64,000 nucleotides of DNA from Owenia fusiformis (GCA_903813345.2 CAIIXF020000006.1:18418348-18482347), one strand, 5' to 3'. Counted from the first letter of the stretch, positions 1-11,454 are shown. The notes: generated by a model from the sequence alone, not told the origin. Made by a program: numbers and translations.

Positions 1-179
1 GTCATTTGCATGTGAAGTAAAAGCTAATGTTTTAGACTATGTTAAGGACAACCACACCTGTAGAGTAATGCATTGCAATTGGAATTTTAAGCCATGGCAA
101 AATAATTTTTATTTCACGAATAAAATAGTAACTCAAAAAGTTGCAACATATAGTTTATTGTCACTTTCAAATATATCGA

Positions 180-653
180 AAGAAGCATATACCCACAACA
201 AAAACAATGAACAGTGTGAAACCCGATTCGACAATAGAAAGTGTAGCCGTAACCTCGTCAATGACTCATTTTGAAACGTTAAATAGTGAAAATAATGGTG
301 AAACGTGTAGTCCTTCATCAAACCAGCTTGATCTTCTCCGAACTCAAAACATTCATTTCAAAGCCCTCGCAATTATAATGACAGGATCTACAGCAATCCT
401 ATTTGGATTTATATTCTTAATTTTGATATACATGTACCGTGTATCTAAACATAAACGATTAAGAATCAGAAGAATGACACCTATATCTAGGAGAGGCCTT
501 CCAAATAGTTCCTCTGTGGGATTTGCTGCAGATCGTTCAGGTGTTTCAACGAGGTCATATCGTTCCGATGCGTCCACCTATGTTTCGCCTTACTCATTAA
601 TAGATGAATCGAAGATGCTTCCATTGGTTCAAACGGAACAGTCAACTTTTTAG
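180..653 (+). CDS. Small single-pass membrane protein, unknown family
   Basis: An open frame whose best start is the ATG at 207 (context aaaacaATG, A at -3), giving about 148 residues to the TAG at 651-653. It has a Ser/Thr-rich N-terminal segment (about 45 residues, no signal peptide), one hydrophobic helix of about 24 residues (ALAIIMTGSTAIL... to ...LILIYMY), then a basic stop-transfer stretch (KHKRLRIRR) and a Ser/Arg-rich tail with several YxS/TxS motifs. This layout suggests a type III or signal-anchor membrane protein with a cytosolic C terminus. The frame stays open upstream to 141, so it may be the last exon of a larger gene starting left of the window. I do not recognise the family. 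No polyadenylation signal is obvious before the repeats begin at 759. Confidence 0.5.
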   Translation, partial: KKHIPTTKTMNSVKPDSTIESVAVTSSMTHFETLNSENNGETCSPSSNQLDLLRTQNIHFKALAIIMTGSTAILFGFIFLILIYMYRVSKHKRLRIRRMTPISRRGLPNSSSVGFAADRSGVSTRSYRSDASTYVSPYSLIDESKMLPLVQTEQSTF

Positions 654-758
654 AGACGACAGAAAGAATTTTACATCCATAGTGATGTATCTTGAAGTCA
701 TCTGAGAAATATAAATGTATCCCGTTTCATTTGACAAACAAGGCATTAACATGACAAA

Positions 759-2244
759 ATGTCACCACCTAAAACAATTTGGTCAATTTAAAGCAGTTGA
801 AAAAATACCTCTTTGACTTTTTTAGACATTGAGAAGGTCATTGAAGGTCAAATATCAAATGTAAAGTCAGATTTGAACTTCTGAGAACATGTAAAGTCAA
901 ATTTGAACTTCTGAAAAGATGTAGATGATTTTGAAAAAAAAATTAAGTAAATTTGAAGCAAGTTGAAAAAAGACCTTTTTGACCTTGAAAAGGTCATTGA
1001 AGGTCAAAAGTCAAATCTAAAGTCAGATTTGAACTTCTGAGAACTTGTAAAGTCAAATTTGAACTTCTGAAAAGATGTAGATGATTTTGAAAAAAAAATT
1101 TGGTCAATTTGAAGCAAGTTGAAAAAAGACCTTTTTGACCTTTTTTTGACCTTGAGAAGGTCATTAAAGGTCAAATGTCAAATCTAAAGTCAGATTTGAA
1201 TTTCTGAGAACATGTAGATGATTTTGAAAAAAAAATTTAGTCAATTTGAAGCAAGTTGAAAAAAGACCTTTTTGACCTTTTTGACCTTGAGAAGGTCATT
1301 GAAGGTCAAATGTCAAATCTTAAGTCATATTTGAATTTCTGAGAACATGTAGATGATTTTGAAAAAAAAATTTAGTCAATTTGAAGCAAGATGAAAAAAT
1401 ACCTTTTTGACCTTTTTTGACATTGAGAAGGTCATTGAAGGTCAAATGTCAAATCTAAAGTCAGATTTGAATTTCTGAGAACATGTAGATGATCTTGAAA
1501 AAAAAATTTAGTCAATTTGAAGCAAGTTGAAAAAAGACCTTTTTGACCTTTTTTGACTTTGAGAAGGTCATTGAAGGTCAAATGTCAAATCTTAAGTCAA
1601 ATCTAAAGTCAGATTTGAATTTCTGAGAACACGTAGATGATTTTGAAAAAATTTTTTAGTCAATTTGAAGCAAGTTGAAAACAGACCTTTTTGACCTTTT
1701 TTGACCTTGAGAAGGTCATTGAAGGTCTTATGTCAAATCTTAAGTCAGATTTGAATTTCTGAGAACACGTAGATGATTTTGAAAAAAAAATTTAGTCAAT
1801 TTGAAGCAAGTTGAAAACAGACCTTTTTGACCTTTTTTGACCTTGAGAAGGTCATTGAAGGTCAAATGTCAAATCTAAAGTCAGATTTGAAGGTCAAATG
1901 TCAAATCTAAAGTCAGATTTGAATTTCTGAGAACATGTAGATGATTTTGAAAAAAAATTTAGTTAATGTGAAGCAAGTTGAAAAAAGACCTTTTTGACCT
2001 TGAGAAGGTCAAATGTCAAATCTAAAGTCAGATTTGAACTTCTGAGAACATGTAGATGATTTAGAAAAAAATTGAAGTCAATCTAAACAGTATTTGTTAA
2101 GTTATAGGAAGTTGTAAGAAATTGTTACAGACGCCGGACGCCAACCGCCGGACGCCAACCGCCGGACGCCAACCTCCAACCGCCGGACGCCGTCGCAAAA
2201 AAACGGAGACCATAACAATATGTCACCACTTTTGGTGGTGACAT
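759..2244. repeat. TIR element carrying a ~135-bp tandem array
   Basis: About nine copies of an AT-rich unit built on 'GACCTTGAGAAGGTCATTGA', with the sub-motif gtagatgattttgaaa at 921, 1077, 1214, 1349, 1484, 1633, 1769, 1937 and 2052 (spacings 115-168, mostly 135-137). The array is bracketed by an 11-bp inverted pair, ATGTCACCACC at 759 and GGTGGTGACAT ending at 2244. Near the right end is a GC-rich short repeat of GCCGGACGCCAACC (about 2130-2190). A partial copy in opposite orientation lies at about 40525-40905, so this is an interspersed family rather than a local satellite. No coding capacity. Confidence 0.75.
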
Positions 2245-3311
2245 AAAAACGGAGCTTTCATCTCTAAAAAAGGACTCTATATAAGAGGCACTGAAAGGAA
2301 TTTAAAGATTATTTGTTCAAATACAAATCCCTAAAGAAAGAACGATTCGTTGATCGAATATCAAGGGGAAATACGTTCTTAAAAAGTCGAATATATATCG
2401 ATTTATCCAATGCCAAGTAGAGTTTTAGGGAGACAAGTTGGTAAGATATATCCCGTATCCTGATTTTGAGGTTTCCATATCCAGAACCTCCATATCTCCC
2501 GCCATATCTCCCGCTTCGGTGCATATCTTTCCGCTTCCGGTGCATATCTTCCCGCTTCCGGTAATGCAATAAAATGACTTTGCATATGAATGATTTGTTT
2601 ATTTTTACACCTTGTACTATTGGAATGGCCATATGCCCCTGAAAACTCTACTTGGTATGGGGTAAAGCAGTTATGTACGGTCGGTTTGGATATTGGGTTC
2701 ATCCCTCGTGAGATATGCACATCTACCTTCGGTCCCTACGGTCCCTCAGGTAGATAGGCATATCTCCCTCTCGATAAACCCCATATCCAAAACCTCCCAG
2801 TACATAACCCTTATATACCACTATGACGATATTAATCCATTGATCATATCAGAATTCAATTGAATTCATTATTGATTTTATAATTATTTAACTTTCCCAC
2901 AATAAACTTAATTGGAGTGTTAAGTAAATACTATAGATAAAGGCCTCAGAATAATTACATATGTCTATTGCAGTGTATGTGATAATGTACAAAACAGTAT
3001 GAGTGAAAAGAAATTGAATTATAGCTTTTAAACGAACTGCTAGTTAATAAACAACTTGTTATAAAAAGAAATAAAACTACAAATCGTGTTGTATGTGATA
3101 ATGTACAAAATATATGAGATAATGGGAGTGTTACGTAAATACTATATATACTGTATATATAGGCAACATGATAATTACATATGTCTATTGTAGTGTATGT
3201 GACAATGTTCAAAACATATTATAGTGAAAGAGAATTAAATTGAATTATTGCCATTAGACGAACTGCTAGTTAATAAACAAAACCAACTTGTTATAAAATG
3301 AAATAGAACCA
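2245..3311. other. Intergenic, short repeats only
   Basis: No convincing gene. Three degenerate ~20-bp copies of a 'CATATCTtcCCGCTTCCGG' motif occur at about 2499-2560. Inverted copies of a CCAAGTAGAGTTTT motif lie at about 2411 and 2640. At 2950-3010 and 3165-3220 the same ~60-bp AT-rich text ('attacatatgtctattg', 'tgtatgtgataatgt') recurs. The open frames here sit on these repeats and have no protein-like composition. Confidence 0.5.
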
Positions 3312-3832
3312 CAGGGTGACACAAAAAATGACGCCCACCTTACGTTGCATCACTTGTTTACCTATTAAGAAATAGATTTGTCTTTTGGCACATTCAAAGT
3401 AGACATAATGCGAAAGTACCTCCACTTTCAGATGTGTAGCTCAAGTGGGTCAAATTTTATGAGCGTTACAACATTTTCTCTAAATGTCGTCCATTTATTG
3501 CAGACATAGATGGATTCTGCACAAAATGCCACCCAGCTTTTGTAACATAACTTTTAGACTATTTGTAAATACTAATGATTTTGACTTGTACTTTCAGGGA
3601 AACGAAGTCAATTCAATCAAACACAAAATAATGTGGTTGTCGTTGTTAAAATTTATAACTTATTTCCAAAATTATGTTACAAAAGCTGGGTGTCATTCTT
3701 TGTGTAACATCCAGTTGTGCCAGCAAAGGAATAGACGACACATTTTGTAACGCTCATAAATGTGAATCTAGGTGAGCTAAAAAGTTATGAAACATTGTGT
3801 GGGTGGGTGTCATTTTTATTGTGTCACACGGT
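3312..3832. mobile_element. Foldback/MITE-type DNA transposon, ~520 bp
   Basis: The ends are inverted copies: left GTGACACAAAAAATGACG at about 3316, and the right complement ending near 3830. Inside, further segments are inverted: 'atgagcgttacaa' at about 3460 against 'ttgtaacgctcat' at about 3746, and 'acccagcttttgtaacata' at about 3531 against 'tatgttacaaaagctgggt' at about 3672. Together they form arms of roughly 200-250 bp around a short centre. There is no transposase; the small open frame inside reads through the arms. Non-autonomous. Confidence 0.7.
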
Positions 3833-4560
3833 ACACATCGAAGTTGTTGATTTATTTGATAATATACAAAACTTTATAGATTAAGAAGTATTTGTATTTC
3901 AGCTCTAGAGAATGGCCATTTATAGGATTAGGTAGGAAACAGTGGTGTTACGACCAAGCGCAGTTTCTTTTATCAGCATTATTAAAAAAAATGAAATACT
4001 GATCAAAAAGGAGTTATATTTTATAGACGTAGTTGTCACAATAGTATAGTTTCCATATAGCTTTTGAAATCTCGCTAAATCTCGTTTTTCGTGAGATTTT
4101 AAGAGACTTGCATATTAGACCTCTAATGACTTACATTACCTTCTTTTAAATGGTATATTTGAATTCAGTGGAATGTTTTCTCCTAAAATAGCTTTGATTT
4201 ACACAGTTATCTAATTTGAATAATTTTCTATGACAATTTAAAAAAAGTTGGGCCAAATGTCCATAGTTGCAATGCTAAAATTCTTTAAAACCGTGGATTA
4301 TTTGTATGTCAATCAACATTAGCATGTTTAATCACAACATGTTCATAATCAGGGTCATCATGTGGTATATCATTCAAGTTTTATACAGATTCAACAAACA
4401 CACTTTGATAAATCATGAAATTAAGCCACTTTTCCAAGATTTTAGCATGTAAGTGAATGGAGCTCTAGCCAGAGTTAAAAGCTGAATAAAAGATGGCAGC
4501 ACGAGATTTCATTGATTTTTCTGCTATTTAGAAACTATCCTATTGTGTGCACAACATACT
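3833..4560. other. Intergenic, nothing recognised
   Basis: AT-rich unique sequence without long open frames, splice-flanked exon candidates or clear repeats. Confidence 0.5.
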
Positions 4561-4574
4561 CCGAACGCAGGCTT

Positions 4575-4900
4575 CCAGAACTCGCCCAGGGGCCCGCCCC
4601 CCCCCCCTTGGGTGGGCCCAGAAAAAAAAATTGTGCCCAAAAAAAATTTTGAGCCAAAAAAGGCTTTAAGGCCCCAAAAGGTAGGCCTTTTTGGTCATAA
4701 ATTGGCCTTGTAAGGCCTTATTTGTTAATTTTAGGCCAAATTTTGAAGAAAATGGGCCTCAAAATTTCAAAATTTGGGCCCACTTTTGGGTTTTGGGGCC
4801 CAAAATTTTTTTCCCGCGCAATCGCGGAAGTTTTTTTCTCAGACCACAAGTTTGGGCCCCCCCCCCCTTGTTGGTTCCCAGATCCGCCCCTGTTTCTTCT
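4575..4900. repeat. Low-complexity G/C-homopolymer interspersed repeat
   Basis: The segment starts and ends with poly-C/GGGCCC blocks (4592-4620 and 4855-4890) around repeated 'ttttgggcccaaaattt' text. It resembles the family at 24177-24381 and the fragment at 12316-12420, with long C or G runs at the edges and gggccc/ggcccg at the ends. The open frames across it are compositional artefacts. Confidence 0.5.
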
Positions 4901-4917
4901 GGAAGAAGGAATTTTCT

Positions 4918-4984
4918 CAATTTCATAAGAATGTCGTCATGAAATTTCATGAACGAGATGTAGCTGAGATTTTATACATTGCCG
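4918..4984. repeat. Repeat with inverted copy at 6338-6408
   Basis: The segment containing CATGAACGAGATGTAGCTGA, through to 'ttttatacattgcc', recurs in reverse complement at about 6338-6408. It lies immediately outside the proposed right terminus of the DIRS element; the other copy lies inside the element, downstream of the recombinase. Confidence 0.7.
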
Positions 4985-4995
4985 TTGCTCGCAAC

Positions 4996-5086
4996 CAATC
5001 AGCGTTTCAACCTCATTAATATTCATTAATAATAAGTTAACTGTATACCTGAGGATGATAGCGTCTCGGTCTATTTGTGCTCTCGA
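4996..5086. repeat. Right inverted terminal repeat of DIRS element
   Basis: About 90 bp ('cagcgtttcaacctcatt' to 'gtctcggtctatttg' to 'ctctcgagaac') that is the reverse complement, with small differences, of 11340-11445. The two copies bracket the reverse transcriptase and recombinase coding remnants, as expected for DIRS-type inverted termini. Confidence 0.65.
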
Positions 5087-6337
5087 GAACATGGAAAGTA
5101 AATAGACATATATTATGAAATTGAGATCTTACCATACCATCTAGTGGACTTTTTGGTAAGGTATTCTTCTTAAATCGCAGTCATTCACTGCCTTATGTAT
5201 AAGGGTCTCTTGTCACGCCTAGCCTTGACCAAGTCGGTCTCTTTTACTATCTTGATTTCTATTATGACCGCCTTGTACCAAAGAGAAAGCCACGTGCTTT
5301 ACCGACTCAATGTTTATGTCGGTAAAATTTGACCAATCAACGACGGCCCTGCAGCGTTAGCTCATTATTATGCACGGTCAAAAACAAGTACACTTTTCGC
5401 CGGGACTTTTCACGAACAAATCTTGCATGAATTAATCATGAAAATACAAATATTTTATCAGATAAATATCAATCAGAGTTTAGTGGATGCCGGAGCATCG
5501 ATCGGTAACCGGAGGTAAGAAGATTTCATCAATAAACGTTGAAACGATCGCTGAATTCAAATGAACATGCTGAGATTCAATCACTGACCGACGACTACAT
5601 GACCCGCTACATTGGACCCCGGGCATTGGACTAGGTCTTCGTGCATTTTCATCGCGAAATCAGTTTTAAATCAACATTGAATAGCATGATTTAATTTACA
5701 TTAATGACTTACATTCCAATGTACATTTAATTACACTGGAAACACTCGATCAGATTGAATTTCAAGTCGGAGACGGGGAGTTTGCTTAGTTTATGCATGT
5801 TAAGCTGATAACGTTTTGATTGGTCAATCAGCCTGAAGTCACACGTCTGTCCACGCGATCTGTAAATCAATTATAGGTTTCGCGATACCCCTGATAGCGT
5901 AGGTATTATGAAAATCTCGAAACCGCTGAATAACTCTGCATCATATCAGCGCAGGTGTATTGGATTGTACAAGGCGGTAATAATTCAAGATCGGATAAGT
6001 AAAAAATACCGACTTGGGTAAGGCTAGTCACGCCTTGTGATGAGATTTGTGTAGTTATCTTGATTGCAGATCAAATCCGTCACTTCTTGTGAGGAGGAAG
6101 TCATTCGTCACTTTTGTGCGAAAAGTTCATCACTTCTTGTGAGAGGAAATGTGTGTCATCACTACTTGTGAGACAAAGTTCATTGTTCATTGAGATGAAA
6201 GTTCTTTATACATCGGCTCTTGTAGAATCCTAGTGGCCCTCTAATCCTTGAGTGAGATTTATCCCCTGAAACAATATAAATAAATATTGTTTACAAAGTA
6301 TAACTGAACATGTAATGTAGGGTAGGGCGAGGTGGGC
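5087..6337. other. DIRS 3' region, non-coding
   Basis: No protein-like open frame. At about 6070-6190 there is a run of degenerate copies of 'gtcactTcTtGTGAGaggaa' (about five, 30-45 bp apart). The rest is unique in this window. Confidence 0.4.
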
Positions 6338-6470
6338 GACATGTATAAAATCTCAGCTACATCTCGTTCATGAAATTGCAATTTCATGGCGAGATTCTTA
6401 TGAAATTGAGAAATTTCAATATCACTCGATGTAGCTTTCGAGTTTATACATTGCCTGTTTAAAGCTAATC

Positions 6471-6860
6471 TCACCTCAAATTGTAGATGAGAAGTCTGTG
6501 ACATCTTTTTTTGTAAAATCTGAAAAAGGTCCTTGCATTTGACCAATTGCCAGTATTTACTATTTGATTTATAGACATTCCTTTGGTCCAGGCCTTTGAC
6601 GTGGAGGCAGCTTTAGTTGAGCGAGCTTTATATGTGTTGGTATCTATGCCCGCCTGTTCCATAGTTGCTTTCAGCCAGTTGGCAATGGTACTACAGGATT
6701 AAAAGGTTTCACATTAGCAATGAAAAGTCTGGACTTTTGGAACTCTGTAGTTCTGAGGTCTGTTGTCCTCGTGTAGTCATGTAGTCCCTCATGTACTTTG
6801 TTACATCTAGCTTGGGGTTTTCTGTGAATTCCTGAAAAATCAGAGTTGTGTATGGTTTAT
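6471..6860 (-). pseudogene. DIRS tyrosine recombinase, C-terminal part
   Basis: The minus frame at 6662-6471 encodes a typical recombinase C terminus: KARSTKAAS (the H/K-x-x-R box position, here ARSTKAA), a WTKGMSINQI stretch, then TGNWSNARTFFRFY, where the final Tyr fits the nucleophile position. Upstream (about 6860-6690) another frame gives ENPKLDVTKYMRDYM-like text that continues the domain, so at least one frameshift separates them near 6690. The enzyme would resolve the element's circular cDNA into the genome. Call based on motif resemblance to DIRS/Ngaro recombinases. Confidence 0.65.
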
Positions 6861-7069
6861 TAGGTTTTGATGGTTTGCATGTACCATCGATGGTTGCTTG
6901 AATCTGAAAACCATTGTCAATATAGTGGGTTTATTTTGCTTAACTCTAAGCCTCTGCATGCACTTGTTAGTGCCATAAGCATTGCTAGTTTATGAGAGAG
7001 AAATATCAATGACATTGTCGTTATTGTTCTGAAATTGCAGATCTGTAGCCATTTATAGTGGAATACAAC

Positions 7070-9166
7070 TTACCTGTTTCGAATAGGTAGGTAAGGAAGT
7101 TGGCTATATTTGCCACAGAGGATTGAAGTGGAGAACAGCCCCGTGCAGAACACCAGCTTTCCCACTTTTCCAGCTGCTGTTGTAAGCAGCTGATGTACCT
7201 TCTCTCCCGGCTTGGAGGAGGACTTTGGTAGTGTTTTTTGAAAACCCCTCTGCTTCATACTGTACCTGACCCTGAGATTCTCCAAGCCCCTAGATGCATT
7301 TTCCCCTCTGATACCATTGGGTGGATTTGCTGTAGGGGTGATTTCAAGAGATTGTCTGATGTTGGGAGAAGTATTGGAATTGCTATTGACATTTGAATTA
7401 GCATGGGGTACCAAGGTTGGTTTTGTCAGATTGGGGCAATCAGAATGATTTCTGCTTGATCCCTCTTTACTTTCTCCAGTACTCTGCCTATAAGGCAGAA
7501 CGGAGGAAGGCAGTGAAGCGGCCTGTTGCTCCAGTTCTGAGTAAATGCGTCGGTTGCCATCGCAAATGGATCTTTCTTCCAACTGATGTATGCGTTTAAC
7601 TGTGCATTCATCCTGTTGGCAAAGAGATCCACTTGTGCTGGTCCCCATATTTTGTTTATTTGGAAGAATATGGATTTCTCCAGCATCCAGTCTGATTGAT
7701 CTTTGAATATTCTGGATGCTGTGTCCGCTATTATTACATTCGACTTCCCCTCCATGAACTCTGCTATAAGAGTGATCTTCCTGGTGAGACAAAAGTCGAA
7801 TATTGTTTTCGTTAGTTCGACAAGGGCTTTTGATCTGGTCCCCCCCAGTTTGTTCAAATGGCTCATTGCTGACATGTTGTCTGTTCTGATTAGGATATGA
7901 ATGTTGGAGAGATTCTTTGAGAATGACTGAATTGCGAAATGTATTGCTTTGAGTTCCAGAAAGTTTATGTGGCATGTTTTCTCTTGAGGGTTCCAATGGC
8001 CCTGTATAATCTCCCCCTTTGAGACGGCCCCTACCTGCTAGGGAACTGTCTGTTGTTATCGTTAGATCGGGTTCTTTTAGTTTTATCGCCCTCCCATTCC
8101 AATGATCTAATTGGGTTATCCACCATGTCAGTTCTTGTTTGACTTCTGAAGTAAGATGGACTGTTGCAGAGTATGGTTGTTTTGACCTTTTAAGACCCTT
8201 TGTTTTTAGAAACTGTAGGTGTCTGTAGTGGAGGGAAGCTGGTAATATTGCCAAGACTGTTGAAGAAAGTGTGCCTATCATTTGGGCCACCTCTGAGAGT
8301 GTGGCTTGTTTCTGAAGATATAGTTCCTTGCATTTCATTTTGATTTTCAATGATTTTTCTATTGGTAGACTGAATGTCAGATTCTGGGAATTGATGATGA
8401 AGCCTAGGTATTCTATTGTTTGTGTGGGCGTTAGAGTTGATTTTTCCCAATTTATCAAGAACCCGAGATTCTGAAGTAGGTAAATTGCTGTTTGAGCTTG
8501 GTTTTTGAGTGCTTTGGGGTGTTTGTTTAGAATTATTAGATCGTCGAGATAGATAATGCACCTGAACCCCAGTTTCCTCATGATTGCCCTGGGCACTTTG
8601 AGAATTTTGGTGAATACCCTTGGGTTGGACCCCAGGCCGAACGGGTGTGTTTTCATTTGGTAGGTTGTGTTTTTCCATTGAAATCGGAGGTATTTCCGAT
8701 GTTTTTTCGCAATTGGAACTGTCAGGAACGCATCCCTCAAATCGACCTTGATCATGAAATCGTTTTGTTCTACCATATGTTTGAGCATTGATATGTTCTC
8801 CATCTTGAAGTGACGGTATTCTACAAAATGGTTGAGAGGTTTGAGGTTTATGATTGTTCTTTTTGACCCGTCTTTTTTCGTTCTTAGGAAGAGATGGGAT
8901 AGAAATTGATCGTTTGATGGGTTTGTTATTTCTATTGACATTTATATTATCTCTTTTGACATTTCCTGACGTTCCATTGCACTGAAGTTTGGCCAGTAAT
9001 GTGTTTTCATTTGGGTGGGGTCTTGCGTAAACTCTAGCATGTAACCCTTGACTGTATTTAAAATGTTCGGATCTGAGGATACTTTCTCCCAATTTGCTAC
9101 AAACCATTTGAGTCTGCCTCCTGTTGGGATGTTGCCCTTGACTTGATTGAAGCCTAGGTTCAACAC
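7070..9166 (-). pseudogene. DIRS reverse transcriptase and RNase H
   Basis: The longest minus frame (8941-7070) begins with RT motifs: FLRTKKDGSKR, INLKPLN, KVDLRDAFLTVPI, FGLGSNPRVFT, then the catalytic YLDDLIIL at about residue 131, and LGFLINWEKS. RNase H begins with TITTDSSLAG (first catalytic Asp), but the frame shifts near 8015; the rest of RNase H and the DIRS-type linker (DNMSAMSHLNKLGG, LFANRMNAQ, LPPFCLIGRVLEK) read in the frame of 7875-7426. An in-frame stop at 8942-8944 separates the RT from its upstream part (9166-8945, with WPNFSAMERQEMSKEI). The original polyprotein is therefore broken by at least one stop and one frameshift. RT type: DIRS, distinct from LINE and Ty3 enzymes. 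Confidence 0.85.
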
Positions 9167-9189
9167 ATACTGACTTTGGATTCGTCTGG

Positions 9190-9715
9190 CATGACTGACC
9201 TGGCTTTGTTTGAGGATAATTTGTTTTTAACATACCTGGATTTCCCTCCTCTGGAGGGTTTGTTTCCCCTGGCACCACCTCTGGAGTTTCCTCTTGATGT
9301 GACACCTCTTTGAGATCCACCTCTTTGTAACGAGCGGTCGTATTTCGCCCCCCCCCCCGACTACTTGCAGATGAGGGGCCCTGGAGAAAGGGCTTGTTGA
9401 AGCTTCTTGAGAAACTTTTCTTTATTTTGTCCATTTCCTGTTTTTCTGAACTCTCTTTCTTGAGAGACTTGTAAAGATTCATTAGTGATTTCTTGCATTT
9501 ATTGAGTTCTTTCTTGTTTTCCTTTAGAAAGGTTTTTGCTTGATTTTTTGAAAACCAAAAATAGGGACAAGAATTTCTACTCTTCTATAAAATGTCAACA
9601 TTTTGAAACTTTGACCGAGTAACAATATTGCTTGGTCAATTAAGTTTCTCAGGATGTTTCTTTCTAGTCTCTCGGTTGAATGAGAAAGTTTCCAAAGGGC
9701 ACCTAAGGGTCCCAT
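9190..9715 (-). pseudogene. DIRS Gag-like/linker coding remnant
   Basis: Minus frames 9715-9524 and 9482-9190 encode a charged, Lys/Ser/Gly-rich region (MNLYKSLKKESSEKQEMDKI, then SRSFNKPFLQGPSSASSRGG) that precedes RT. A C homopolymer at 9348-9358 lies inside the frame and is a likely frameshift site. No zinc knuckle seen. Assigned to the element by position and orientation only. Confidence 0.5.
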
Positions 9716-10010
9716 GACATCTGATAATTTTTAAATTATGTTGAACAGTTTTAAGGTTGTTATCAGTTTTCTCGTGGTTTTTATTTGACATTTTATCTTA
9801 GTGTTTCACTATTTTAGGGGGAACAATGAATTTTGAGTCTGGCTTAGGAGACTTGAGGAACATATTATCAACATCGTCTTGGTTTAAAAAGTCTTCTTGC
9901 TAGTATCTTTTAAGTACTGTTCATGTTCATGACTAAGGCTCCATTTTTTGATTTAAGTTCGTGAAAAGGGTCAAAAAGTGAAAATTTCTTTTTGCTCGAG
10001 ACTTTATTAA

Positions 10011-10460
10011 TTAGCTCTTTTTGTGTTTAGAATGTTTGCCAGTGCGTGACTTGTAGGCACGACTATCTGAGGAGCTTGAGTCTGAACTTGTGTCAGAACT
10101 TGAATCTGTTGATTCTGAGCTACTTGTATTGAAAGACCTGTCATTGGTACGTGTTGAGTTACCCTTGTGCCTTTTAGGCCGTTGAGACTCGTCACTAGAA
10201 TCGGAATCTGACACCTTCAATGGAGTCCTGTTACCACTAGACATTGTGAAATGATCAGAGTTACGTTTGCCTGTGGTTGGGTGACTATGTCTATCTTGGC
10301 GATGAGCCCTATCGTCTGAATGGCGATTAGCCCTATCAGTTTTCTCACTAATGTCAGTTTCCCCGCTCAAAATTTCATTATCTTCTTGAGCAACTTCTTT
10401 TTCCACATCATTGTCTCTATTTGACTCACCTTCTTTCCTTGAAGTTGAAGGTAAACTTGT
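10011..10460 (-). pseudogene. DIRS ORF1, Ser/Asp-rich Gag-like region
   Basis: A minus frame of over 130 residues, hydrophilic with an N-terminal acidic part and a long Ser/Asp tract (SSSESTDSSSDTSSDSSSSD) followed by a Lys/His-rich end (KHSKHKK). Such low-complexity proteins occur as ORF1 in DIRS elements. The frame is open upstream of the first Met to about 10460, where the 10476-11273 transposon begins; an ATG at about 11285 on the far side of that insertion (reading MSN) may be the original start. Confidence 0.45.
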
Positions 10461-10475
10461 TTGTTTGTAACCCCC

Positions 10476-11273
10476 CTATCACACCAAACTAGTTCTTACC
10501 CGTTCTTGCCAGTCCTACGAAAATGTCGTAAAACGGGCTCAATCTGGCTGTGGTCGGGAAATATGTCTGAAATAATTAGCTTCTTCGTTCTTAAACAGTC
10601 TTCAATACGTCCATCTCGTTCGCAGTTCGTTCAGGTCGCACCACGTCGGTGTGCAACGTCGTAGAACGCGTCCCTTAGTCTAGAAGGTCAACATGACCTG
10701 ATTACAGAACGGTATGGTCGCCATCGAATTTTGAATCGATTCAAAATTCTAAAATCACATTCCCGTCTGAGAACGTTCATAAAGTTCGTAAATAGACCTT
10801 AGAAAGTTGCAGCTACGTTCATTCCGTTCGCACACAGTTTAAAACCAGTTCTGAAGAACGCAGTGGCAACTTGTTTGGTGTGATAGCTATATTTTTGCTT
10901 ACTCGTTCATAAGCAGTGTTAAATACGTTCTTAATCAGTTTAAACCCGTTTGCAATTAGTTCTACCTCGTTCTCAACACGTCCTCAGACAGTTCAACTCG
11001 TTGTTAAAACGTCCCTAGTAGGATTGAAGTACGATGGTTCCGTTCGTAGTACGTCCAGCTCGTCGTTAGTACGTTGTCACTCGTTCTAATTGTAGAACGT
11101 GACGACCACGAGAACATTTTGAGCATTGCCTAAGTTCTAGAGGACCTACCCGTTCGAGTACGTTCGATGAAGTTTGTAAATAGATCCCAAACGGTTCTTA
11201 GTAGGTCCAGTTCGTTCGTACACAGTTGAAGCCCGTTTTCGAGAACGTAGTGAGAACTAGTTTGGTGTGATAG
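10476..11273. mobile_element. TIR transposon (tandem dimer), inserted in DIRS ORF1
   Basis: Left end CTATCACACCAAACTAGTTC and right end GAACTAGTTTGGTGTGATAG (ending 11273) are perfect 20-bp inverted repeats, loosely extended outward as GTAACCC/GGGTTAC. A second right-end copy (GGTGTGATAG, 10877-10886) and repeated flanking text (10780-10886 against 11170-11273) show two tandem halves of ~400 bp. The interior is full of 'cgttcgta'/'acgtcc' motifs and has no coding. Non-autonomous; younger than the DIRS copy it interrupts. Confidence 0.75.
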
Positions 11274-11339
11274 TAGGGTTACTCATTGTGTGAGAGACTG
11301 ATAAATACATGTGCACTTGAATTCCTATTTCCGTTTCCG

Positions 11340-11445
11340 TGTGTGTTAGCTCGAGAGCGAAGAGCAAATAGGCCGAGACGCTATCATCCTCAGGTATATA
11401 TACAGTTAACTTATTAATGAATGAGGTTGAAACGCTGATGGTGAT
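11340..11445. repeat. Left inverted terminal repeat of DIRS element
   Basis: Reverse-complement partner of 4996-5086: 'gagacgctatcatcctcagg' and 'atgaggttgaaacgctg'. It ends about 10 bp from the 3' end of the tRNA-Trp gene. Confidence 0.65.
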
Positions 11446-11454
11446 AAAAATATT

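Larger units (their letters stand above)
4996..11445 (-). mobile_element. DIRS-type tyrosine-recombinase retrotransposon, decayed
   Basis: A minus-strand element about 6.4 kb long. Reading 5' to 3' on the minus strand: a left inverted terminus (11445-11340), a Ser/Asp-rich Gag-like region (interrupted by a TIR transposon at 10476-11273), more Gag-like coding (9715-9190), reverse transcriptase and RNase H (9166-7426), a tyrosine recombinase (about 6860-6471), and a right inverted terminus (5086-4996). The order Gag, RT/RH, YR with inverted rather than direct terminal repeats is diagnostic of DIRS elements, which integrate by recombinase. In-frame stops, frameshifts and the insertion show that this copy is dead. 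The 5090-6330 tail has no recognisable coding and may hold an internal complementary region, which I could not delimit. Confidence 0.75.

Noticed and set aside
2309-2720. Two minus frames of ~105 codons
   Set aside because: They run through short tandem repeats (CGCTTCCGG units) without protein-like conservation or splice context.
4691-5019. Overlapping frames of 60-83 codons
   Set aside because: They lie on a G/C-homopolymer repeat and give Phe/Pro/Gly-rich low-complexity peptides.
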